DNA of 21,168 nucleotides. It comes from Planctomycetaceae bacterium (GTDB lineage: Bacteria; Planctomycetota; Planctomycetia; Pirellulales; Thermoguttaceae). Location: assembly GCA_031261125.1 (NCBI GenBank), contig JAISJZ010000200.1, forward strand, positions 1 through 21,168, given 5' to 3'. Each line of letters opens with the position of its first letter. The first letter of the stretch is position 1. Below the pieces are notes generated by a model. It saw only the letters and a list, made by a program, of their open reading frames with translations, was not told the origin of the DNA and searched no databases. Both the position numbers and the translations under genes were made by a program. Of this stretch, positions 1 through 7,800 are shown in pieces.

Positions 1-2
1 TT

Positions 3-188
3 ATTCTTTTTGCCGAAAAACCGAAAATCACACCGCATAAAGCCGCAATGAAAGAAAAAATCGCCGATATTCTAAATATCAAACCGGAACAAATCGGTTT
101 GAAAGCGAAGACCGGCGAAAAAGTCGGTGTTGTCGGACGGGAAGAAGCGATTTGTGCCGAGTGTGCTGCGCTGCTGAAATCAGTGTAA
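3..188 (+). CDS. ispF: 2-C-methyl-D-erythritol 2,4-cyclodiphosphate synthase, C-terminal part
   Basis: The window opens inside this gene. The 61 visible residues read in frame to TAA at 186-188 and match the C-terminal third of IspF: AEKPKITPHKAAMKEKIADI, then a basic KAKTGEKVG segment, the VGRE loop and a Cys/Ala-rich last helix. IspF is a trimeric, metal-dependent cytosolic enzyme of the non-mevalonate isoprenoid pathway; it cyclises CDP-methylerythritol 2-phosphate to the cyclodiphosphate and releases CMP. The metal-binding Asp/His residues lie upstream of the window and cannot be checked. The usual family motif is KATTxExLGFxGR; here it reads KAKTGEKVGVVGR, a small departure. A radical SAM gene follows 35 bases later on the same strand. 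The family assignment rests on recognised motifs only, but the match is good. Confidence 0.88.
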   Translation: MLFAEKPKITPHKAAMKEKIADILNIKPEQIGLKAKTGEKVGVVGREEAICAECAALLKSV

Positions 189-206
189 GTTAAAATCAGT
201 GTAAGT
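177..206 (+). repeat. 14-bp direct repeat over the ispF stop codon
   Basis: AAATCAGTGTAAGT occurs at 177-190 and again at 193-206, with a two-base gap (period 16). The first copy contains the end of ispF and its TAA; the second lies just after it. It looks like a small local duplication. A run of seven T follows from about base 208, but I see no hairpin that would make it a terminator. Confidence 0.7.
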
Positions 207-223
207 GTTTTTTTGTTTTCAAA

Positions 224-1186
224 ATGCCGTTGTCCGATTGGCAAACATTAGGATACCGTTATTACCCGCCGGGACTTGCATTCCGGCAGGAATTCGGCTG
301 TCCCGTTTGGAAAGTCAGTGTTGATGCCGGTTTTTCCTGCCCGAACCGCGACGGCACAAGCGGTACCGGCGGCTGTGTCTTTTGCGATAACGCAAGTTTT
401 GCACCGAGCCGGCGGCTGTGTTCCGGTGTTTCAATTCGGGAACAAATCAATTTCGGTACCGCACAACTGAAACGGCGTTATCCGAAAGCGGAAAAGTTTA
501 TTGCTTATTTTCAACCGGCAACGAACACTTACGCTCCGATACAAAAGTTGGAACATTTGTACCGGTCGGCATTAGAACACCCTGATACCGCCGGTTTGGC
601 AATCGGAACCCGTCCCGATACGCTGCCGGACGATGTTCTCAATTTACTGGCGGAATTAGCGCAAACAACTTGGGTTCAACTGGAAATCGGCTTACAGTCC
701 GTTCACAAAAAGTCGTTGGACTTTTTGCAGCGGGGACATTCTTACGAAGCGTTTCTTGATGCTGTGCGCCGATTCAGTATTTTACGTTCCGGCTGTACTG
801 CCGGTTCCCGGCTGCGTCTGGGCGTGCATCTGATTCTTGGTCTGCCGGACGAAAGCAGGGAAGATGCTCTGACAACTGCCGAAGAGTTAGCAAAATTGCC
901 CGTTGACAGCATAAAACTGCATCACCTTTACGTTGTCCGCAACACGAAACTGGCGGAACATTGGAAACACGGCGGAATCATTTTACCGGTATTGAACGAA
1001 TACGCTTCACTTGCCGTTGACTTTCTGGAACGAACACCGCCGAACGTTGTGATTGAACGTCTTGCCGGTGAAGCGGATGCGGAATTCTTACTGGCACCGG
1101 ACTGGACAAAGAGCAAGCACGCCGTCCGCAATGCGGTCGATGCCGAGTTCCGCCGCCGCAATTCCTGGCAGGGAAAATGCCGTTAA
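224..1186 (+). CDS. TIGR01212-type radical SAM protein (YhcC-like)
   Basis: A 320-residue cytosolic radical SAM protein of the family represented by E. coli YhcC. The family signature is visible: DAGFSCPNRDGTSGTGGCVFC, with C39, C51 and C54 as ligands of the [4Fe-4S] cluster that binds S-adenosylmethionine. The spacing CxxxxxxxxxxxCxxC is specific to this family and differs from the canonical CxxxCxxC. Downstream, TRPD (about 128-131), LEIGLQS (about 153-159) and LGVHLILGLP (about 201-210) are the usual barrel strands. Length is normal for the family. The substrate is not established. The ATG at 224 places the N-terminus as in homologues, although no Shine-Dalgarno sequence precedes it. It follows ispF by 35 bases on the same strand. 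Its TAA overlaps the stop of the convergent gene within the palindrome TTAA (1183-1186). Confidence 0.85.
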   Translation: MPLSDWQTLGYRYYPPGLAFRQEFGCPVWKVSVDAGFSCPNRDGTSGTGGCVFCDNASFAPSRRLCSGVSIREQINFGTAQLKRRYPKAEKFIAYFQPATNTYAPIQKLEHLYRSALEHPDTAGLAIGTRPDTLPDDVLNLLAELAQTTWVQLEIGLQSVHKKSLDFLQRGHSYEAFLDAVRRFSILRSGCTAGSRLRLGVHLILGLPDESREDALTTAEELAKLPVDSIKLHHLYVVRNTKLAEHWKHGGIILPVLNEYASLAVDFLERTPPNVVIERLAGEADAEFLLAPDWTKSKHAVRNAVDAEFRRRNSWQGKCR

Positions 1187-4100
1187 TCATTATCCATTAC
1201 CGGCATCACCAATTCGCCGCGGCTCTGCGCTTCTTCATCGACAAACGCTCCCAGCCGCGGTGCGTTCGCATCAAGCCAAAGGAACACACGCCGCCGGTCT
1301 TCTGCCGAAACTTTTTCGCGGTGGTTTTCGTCCAGCAATACCTGCCCCAACCGGCTGTTTGCTGCCCCGATATTCCCCGGTATCGACCGCGAACCGCCCG
1401 CTTCGCCGGATGTCATCGTTGCCCCGCGCATTCCGCCGGCAAAGTAAAAAATATACGGCTTTAAGCCGGCGAAGTCCATTTTCACCGGTCCCGCCTGCTG
1501 CTTTTGATGACAGCCGATACAACTCTTTTCAAAGACCGGTTTGACAGTCCGGTAAAAACTCACCGGTTCGACCGCCCCGCCGTTAATACCGCTGTCGGGC
1601 TGCAACTTCGACGGGAGACGGCGGAACGCTTTCGCATTGTACGAATTCGGCATCGTTTCATTCGCCGGTTCGTGGCAGCCAGTACAAACCAGTCGTTCGC
1701 CGGGGTGAACGAACGCCACTGCCCGCATCGTTTGTACTGCCATTCCGTTCTCGTCCAACGTTTGGAAGAGCAACTGTTTTTTCGGCGGTGCTTCAAAGAA
1801 TACGCTGCCGTCGTCTTCTACCGGCACCGTACCGAGCGGCATCCGCGGTGTGTTCTCCGGCGCATAGCCGATGTCCGGCTTGTTCATCCACGGATTCGGC
1901 TTCGGGAACACCTGAAACACCCGCAAGTGTTTTATCGGTCTGTCCTTCGGCAGCGGTAAGTCCGCGATGTTCACGTTAATAACGCCGATAGTTGCGGTTG
2001 CCGTTTTTTGTTCCCCGTCGCCCGATGGAATAACCGGCGGTTTCTTCCGCGGATGTACGATGACCGGTTCCGTCAGACGAAGCCGCGGGTCGTATCCTAT
2101 CGGCAATAACTCCCGTTCGCAAATCAATTCTTCATTGCCGAATCGGTCGAGAAGCACCAATTCTTCCCACGAATTGCAGATAAACGTATCTTCATTCAAC
2201 GGACACGGCGAACCGTACCGATACTGACTGCGTCCCGGACATTCGCTTTCTGGAAACGGAACATACGGCGTAATACGGCGCACTTGATTCATATTGTAAT
2301 CGTTTTTTTCCCGCAAATCCAAGATGCACAGCGAACCGAACGTTTCGCCGTGGTGCGGTGCCGCCGTGAAAAGGTACTTATGTGAATCAGGAATCGCCTT
2401 GATTTGCATTTCAGTCATCGGCAATGCGCTTGGTGCATCGGGACAGTTGCCGAACCGGTGGTCTCCGTGTTTTTTGCCGATAAGAAAATTCATATCGTCA
2501 ACGAGTTCTGACAACGGCTTGCTTTTGTCGTAATCGTCCGGTTCGCGCAGTGGTGCAGACATACTGACCGTTTTTGCTGATGGATGATGTTTAAGTGTGT
2601 GCCACGGCAACGGATAATTGCCGTGCGGCGCACGCGGGTTGCGTCCGTCCGGCGTGCAGGTCCAAAAGTTGGAACCGAGACAATTTTCCCGGTCGGTGTA
2701 ATCCCAGCGGGTATAAACAAGCATACCGTTGTTATCAACGCTCGGCTGCCATTCGCTTGTTTCAAAATAACTTATCGGTTCAATGCCGCTGCCGTCGCTG
2801 TTCATTCGATGCAGAACATACGTCGTTACCCGCAGCCACGCCCATTCATCGAAACAGCGGATAAACCCGCCGCGGCGTTCGGAAATGAACACGATTTTGC
2901 CGTCCGGCAGCGGACACGGGTCGAAATCGTTAAACGGTTCATCGGTCAACTGCGTAATGTCCGTTCCGTCCACGTTCATCTTAAACAGATTCCAAACGGT
3001 ATCCGGTGTCCAAAGCCAGCGGTGTTCCTGCGAACCGGTATGCGAGAAATAGACGGTTTGTCCGTCGTAATCCAGCCGCGGACAGTTGAACGAACCGTAA
3101 TCAAGTTTGCACCCCGCTAACCGGTTTGCCGCACCGGCAATAACGGTGCGTCCTTTAATCAAGTCCTTGACGAACGGTGTTTTTGTCTGCCAATCGGTAA
3201 CGGTGAAAATGCCGCCGCCGTGAATCGTGTTGAACCCGTAATTCTGCGTTGCAAAATGTCCGCCCGTCCGGTCGGTGTTGTACAGATTCGTCAACCTGCT
3301 GCCGGCGTAATTGGCGCGGGCTAAAAACAAAATCCGGTCAATGCTTTTCACGTTCGGGTCGGCAAACATCACCAATCGCCGCAAGGCGCACGCCGCGGCG
3401 TAGTCGCCGGTCGTCCAATCGCCTCTCTTCTGCACAAACACCGCTGATAATCTGTTGTAATCGTTTTGCAAACGTTGAATATCGGCATCTTTCTTCTGCA
3501 AGTGTTTTAGCAGCGCAGCGGTGCGGCGGAGAACAACTTGTGCCGGATGTTTCTCATTCGGCAAAATCAACGCTTCTTTATCATAAACCTGTTCGGCGGC
3601 ACCGCGGGGCAGGTTCATTTTACCGTCAATCTGATTCTGTAAGTCGATAAACATTTCGCCCCAGTAATCCAGTATCCCCTGACGAAAATTGTCAATGCCA
3701 ATTTCTGTCAGTCCGTATTTTTCCGTGGCAGTTTGTAAATCTTCCGCGGTAATTTTCAACTGCGGAACACCTTTCGGCGGTTTTTCACAGAGGTTTACCT
3801 TCGGTTCAATATCCTGTCCCGCTGTCGGAAACAAACGGTCTAACAGCGGCGACTTAACCGTTGCCCGATAACCGCAAAGTTCGCCGAGTTGCCCGGCAAT
3901 CTTGTACGATAAGCCGTTCGGTTCGATGCCGTACTGCCTGCAAACTGTTTGCATTGACGCGGATAACGTGTTCGGTATATCAGCGGTGTTTATCGGTTCA
4001 AATGAAGACGCTAACAGCACAACGTCATTCTCGCCGGCAACTTTGAATTCTTTAACCGTACCGTTGCACGACAAATTGCCCTCGGCAAGTGAACCGACGG

Positions 4101-4587
4101 CAAACACGGTATTTTCCGGCGTTGCACTTTTCGGGCGGTTTAACGGTACCGTTCCTATTACCCTTTCGCCGCAGAACAGTTCCGCCTTATCATTTCGGAA
4201 GTACAGAACAACAGTATGACATTTTTTGTCCGTGATACTGACTTCCGTCCGCAGATGGTCGGGATTGTTGCCGGGCAGATAGACGGCGAGGAAGCCGGTG
4301 CCGGGCATTGTGAATAATTCCCAGTGCCGCGGTGAGGACTTCGGTTCGTGCGCCGCTAAAATGTTGTACGAGTTTGCATCGTTGAGTACAACCTGTATTT
4401 CGAGTTTCAACGGTTGAGCGTTCAACTTCGGCGAACCGGGCAGGAAGAGAGTTGCCGGCTGTATCGGCGGTTCCGTTGTATCGACGGCGGTGTCAACCGG
4501 TGCGATGCGGTGAATCAACGGCGGCAGTTGTGCGGCAGCCGATTGAACGAAAAGCGGCAGAAAAAGGCAAAGATAAATACATTTCAT
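1183..4587 (-). CDS. Secreted LamG / PD40-propeller / dihaem protein, hydrazine synthase alpha-like
   Basis: A large exported protein, 1134 residues from the chosen ATG. That start gives a clean signal peptide (MKCIYLCLFLPLFVQSAAAQ); an ATG eight codons upstream (4611) is also open. After the signal comes a beta-rich region of about 150 residues resembling LamG/concanavalin lectin folds, then a helical, charged region (about 270-390), then a TolB/PD40-like beta-propeller with repeated blades such as MNVDGTDITQLTDEPFNDFD and MNSDGSGIEPISYF. Near the C-terminus are two haem c attachment motifs, CTGCH (about 968-972) and CIGCH (about 1023-1027), so two covalent haems and a periplasmic location are expected. 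This architecture is that of planctomycete proteins carrying the HZS_alpha domain, relatives of the anammox hydrazine synthase alpha subunit. No beta/gamma subunit genes lie nearby, so hydrazine synthesis should not be assumed; electron transfer or an unknown oxidoreduction is possible. Family placement is from memory of sequence patterns. Confidence 0.75.
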   Translation of the reverse strand: MKCIYLCLFLPLFVQSAAAQLPPLIHRIAPVDTAVDTTEPPIQPATLFLPGSPKLNAQPLKLEIQVVLNDANSYNILAAHEPKSSPRHWELFTMPGTGFLAVYLPGNNPDHLRTEVSITDKKCHTVVLYFRNDKAELFCGERVIGTVPLNRPKSATPENTVFAVGSLAEGNLSCNGTVKEFKVAGENDVVLLASSFEPINTADIPNTLSASMQTVCRQYGIEPNGLSYKIAGQLGELCGYRATVKSPLLDRLFPTAGQDIEPKVNLCEKPPKGVPQLKITAEDLQTATEKYGLTEIGIDNFRQGILDYWGEMFIDLQNQIDGKMNLPRGAAEQVYDKEALILPNEKHPAQVVLRRTAALLKHLQKKDADIQRLQNDYNRLSAVFVQKRGDWTTGDYAAACALRRLVMFADPNVKSIDRILFLARANYAGSRLTNLYNTDRTGGHFATQNYGFNTIHGGGIFTVTDWQTKTPFVKDLIKGRTVIAGAANRLAGCKLDYGSFNCPRLDYDGQTVYFSHTGSQEHRWLWTPDTVWNLFKMNVDGTDITQLTDEPFNDFDPCPLPDGKIVFISERRGGFIRCFDEWAWLRVTTYVLHRMNSDGSGIEPISYFETSEWQPSVDNNGMLVYTRWDYTDRENCLGSNFWTCTPDGRNPRAPHGNYPLPWHTLKHHPSAKTVSMSAPLREPDDYDKSKPLSELVDDMNFLIGKKHGDHRFGNCPDAPSALPMTEMQIKAIPDSHKYLFTAAPHHGETFGSLCILDLREKNDYNMNQVRRITPYVPFPESECPGRSQYRYGSPCPLNEDTFICNSWEELVLLDRFGNEELICERELLPIGYDPRLRLTEPVIVHPRKKPPVIPSGDGEQKTATATIGVINVNIADLPLPKDRPIKHLRVFQVFPKPNPWMNKPDIGYAPENTPRMPLGTVPVEDDGSVFFEAPPKKQLLFQTLDENGMAVQTMRAVAFVHPGERLVCTGCHEPANETMPNSYNAKAFRRLPSKLQPDSGINGGAVEPVSFYRTVKPVFEKSCIGCHQKQQAGPVKMDFAGLKPYIFYFAGGMRGATMTSGEAGGSRSIPGNIGAANSRLGQVLLDENHREKVSAEDRRRVFLWLDANAPRLGAFVDEEAQSRGELVMPVMDND

Positions 4588-4604
4588 ATTGCAATAGGGG
4601 GGAG

Positions 4605-4633
4605 TTGACAATTACTGAAAAATCATAGACAAT
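4605..4633 (+). promoter_or_regulatory. Candidate sigma70-type promoter for the 29-codon ORF
   Basis: A perfect -35 box TTGACA (4605-4610) is followed after 17 bases by GACAAT (4628-4633), which matches four of six -10 positions. It points rightward, away from the haem-propeller gene whose start it adjoins, and lies about 45 bases before the GTG of the basic ORF. This is a visual match only. Confidence 0.5.
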
Positions 4634-4677
4634 AACAGTATAGGTTTGTTATATCCATTTTACAACGGAGGAACACT

Positions 4678-4767
4678 GTGGGGACCAAAAAAACGGGAAA
4701 AGGGCGGCGGAAAATCGGGCGGAAAAAACGGCGGATGAGAGCAGCAATCCGTCATCGGAAGGGTTAG
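4678..4767 (+). CDS. 29-residue, highly basic putative small protein (ribosomal-like)
   Basis: A GTG-started ORF of 29 codons ending in TAG (4765-4767). It is preceded by GGAGG at 4667-4671, six bases before the GTG, the clearest ribosome binding site in the window, and by a TTGACA promoter candidate at 4605. More than half of the residues are Lys, Arg or His: it starts VGTKKTGKGRRK, followed by IGRKKRRMRAAIRHRKG. There is no acidic residue, no signal peptide and no hydrophobic segment. Such composition is typical of the smallest ribosomal proteins (bTHX, bL36, the AURKAIP1/COX24-type bS22), and the KKRR-MR-HRK core is loosely like the last of these. A nucleic-acid-binding or ribosome-associated role is an inference. 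It sits alone between two minus-strand genes. It could be a chance ORF, but promoter, ribosome binding site and composition together argue that it is real. Confidence 0.6.
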   Translation: MGTKKTGKGRRKIGRKKRRMRAAIRHRKG

Positions 4768-4847
4768 ACCGCTTTTTAGGGTTTTACAGTTATAACGGGA
4801 CGAGGAAAATGCGTTCCGTGTTTTTTTGCGCCCGTATCAAAGAAAAG
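4768..4847. other. Short non-coding stretch after the basic ORF
   Basis: I see no gene here. A run of seven T at 4821-4827 follows a weak four-pair hairpin (GGAA/TTCC around 4812-4817) and an outer ACGGG/CCCGT pairing (4795-4799 with 4831-4835). This could weakly terminate rightward transcription from the basic ORF, but the stem is poor. Confidence 0.25.
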
Positions 4848-4868
4848 CCCCGCCGGATAACGGCGGGG
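4848..4868 (-). terminator. Rho-independent terminator of the autotransporter gene
   Basis: A perfect eight-pair GC-rich stem, CCCCGCCG (4848-4855) with CGGCGGGG (4861-4868), closes a five-base loop. Read on the minus strand it is followed by CTTTTCTTT, a T-rich tract, and it lies 28 bases beyond the stop codon of the autotransporter gene. Stem, loop and tail are all standard for intrinsic termination. Confidence 0.85.
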
Positions 4869-4896
4869 TTAAGTCAAGCGGCATACTAAACAAGCA

Positions 4897-7800
4897 TTAC
4901 CAGCGGAGCGAAATGTTTCCGCCGAGGTCGTGGCGGGCGTAGCGTTCCCAGAACTCGGCATCATAATCGAAACCGACATTGATGAAGTCCGTCAGACGTG
5001 CCTGCATTCCTACGCCGAGCCGGACACCGCCGCGGGTTCTCGCACCGCTGTCCATAATGAACGTATTCGACGGTGCCGAGGCAAATGCGGTGCGTCCATA
5101 AACGCCCGTGTTGCCGAAATCAGGAAGGAAGTACGCCCGTAATTCAGGACGGAACTTAACTCCCTGAACATCAAACTCGGAACTGCTTTTCACACCAATC
5201 GGAATTCGGAACGAAGTATAGCGGTTACGGTGAACAACCAAGTTGGCGATACCGGCGTTCTTTTCAGCCGTATAAGGCGTGGTAACGTGGATGTAATCCA
5301 CTCCGACCACCGGCATCAGGTTAACGTTGTTCCAGTGATAAAGTTTGCCCAATTCAAAGCCCATCGTGAACACGTCATCGTCGAACTTATTGTTCGCTTT
5401 CGCTCCGACTAAATCAACTTCCCGCCGGACATCGTGCCAGTTCTTTGAATAGCCGGTATAGCCGAGAACCGACCAGTCCTGAATGGTATAGTTGAAGTAC
5501 GCGGCAAGGTGGACAGCGTAAAACTGGTCTTCCATCGGCAGTTGTTTCAATTCCAAATCGGCTTGGTCATAACCGAGAGCAACACCGGTGAAAAACCCTT
5601 TGGCGTATTCCTGTTCGAGTCCGCCGAGTACGCCCCATCGTCCGATACTGTATCCGCTGAACTTGTCAAACTTGCTGCGGAAGTTTCCGCCGCCGGTGAA
5701 CGTTGCCCAAAGTTCCCGATTAACACCGCCGTTTGCGCCGGAACGTTCTTGTCCGCGGAATGATTTGAATTCCCGGCAATGTTCGCACAGCAAACGGCGG
5801 TCAAGCAGCCGTTCGTTGAAACCGCGCTGAATGTCGGCAACCGCATACGTTGATACGGCATAGATTTCGCCGTGCAGCGTATTGAACGCATCAATAACAT
5901 CGTTCCTGTTCGTCAATCCGTTCAGGACTTTCGCCAGGTCATCGGTGAGCGGCAGTCCGTCGGCACCCTTTGCCGCCTCTTGGGCGTTCGGCGATAAACT
6001 GTCAGCGTAGGCATCTGCAAACGAGCCGAGCCATAACAGGTAGTACAACTGATTACCTTCCTGTGCGGTTGCCCATTGAACGTGGTCTAAATCGGAAATG
6101 AAACCGTATTTAGAGAAGTTACTGGAGCCAGCACCGTCCAAAGCGAGGAACTTTGTTGCATTATCGCTGCCGCGTTCCAAACCGTCCGCCCCTTGGTACA
6201 GCCCGACGATTTTTGCATCGGGACCGGCAATGAAACCGTTTGTCGCTTTGATGAATGCTTTGCCGAGTTGTACACCAATCGAACCGTCAACGGCTTCCAT
6301 TTTGCCGGTAACGTATTTGTCGGTAAAATCCAGTTGACCGGTGCCGCTCTTGATGAGCGTTCCCTGCGTTGTGTCAATACCGCTGCGGAGTGTCTCCCGT
6401 CCTTTGATGTTTAATTCCAATTCCGCATCTTTTGCTGTTTTTACGGCACCGGTACCGAGTGCATCGACCTTGTCAACGATGACACGCCCTTTGTTAACAT
6501 CTAATCCGCCGGAAAAAGCGTTGTCGCCGGTTAAAGTCAGAGAACCGGTACCGAGTTTTACCAAACCGGCATCGCCGGAAATGTCGCCGCTGATAGCGGA
6601 GTCGAACGTCCGGGTATCAATGTTCGCTTTTCCGAGTCCTTCGAGAACGATACTGTTCTTCACTTCAACAGATTGGGTGAATCCAAGCGACGCACCATCT
6701 TTCAGCGTTGTTGCTTCGCGTCCTAATGCTGTTGAAGAACCGATGTCCAGCCGGGCATCTTCTTCGACAATTGTATTCAGGTGCGAATTCGTGCCGGTCA
6801 ACTCAACCGTTCTGGCTTCGCCGATGACAAGTTTTCCATCGCCGGTAATTTTCCGGTCGTATGTGCCGTTTGCTTCCAGTTCCAAAGCGGCACCGTCCGC
6901 AACCGCCGCTTCTTTTGTTGTACCGGTGCCTTTCAGGTTTTCAAGGACCAGTGAACCGGTTTCAACACTTGTTTTGCCGCTGTAAATGTTTTCTTTATCG
7001 AAAATCACTTTGTTGCCGGCACCCGGATTGACGGCAACGTTCCCGTCGCCTTGAATCAACTTATTGAAATCGGTACCGTCGGCATCGCCGTAGGCAATTT
7101 CCAATGTACCGGGTGTTTGTACCGTCACGGCACCGTCGCTTCCCAGAGCGTCTTCGTTTTTCACCGCCAATGTTCCGCCCTTGACCGTCGTTGTTCCGCT
7201 GTAAGTATTCGGATAACTCAATTCAACACGGCTTGAACCGGATTTAATCAGCGAACCGGCACCGTTAATCTTCTTGTTGAACGCTCCGCTTTCCCCTGCA
7301 GCAATATCAAGGAACGTATCAGCACTCAACTCCACCGAACCAATACTGTTATCATTTGTACCGGCACCGTTCAAATTTGTGATTTTCATTGTGCCGCTTT
7401 GAACATCGGCAATACCGCCGAAATCGGTGTTGTCGCCGGAAAACGTTGCGGTGTTTTTGCTGCCGACATCAACAATCAGTTTTCCGCTGCCGGAGACCGT
7501 GTTCTTTAATTCGCCGCCAAGGTCAAGCGTTACCAGCCCGTTCTTTTCGATTACTAATCCGCCGGTGCCGAGCGCGTCGATCGTACCGGAAGAAACGCTA
7601 CGGGCAATCAGTCCGCCGTCTTTGACAATGACATCGCCCTTGAAATTTCCGCTTTTTCCGTCAAGCGTAAGAACATTGTTATTGACTTTGACAACGGTGC
7701 CTGTATCGCCGGACAATTTCTGATGGAACGCTCCGTCGCCGCTGATATTGAACTCCAAGCCGCCGCCGGTAAATTGAACGGTACGGTCAGACGTATTTTC

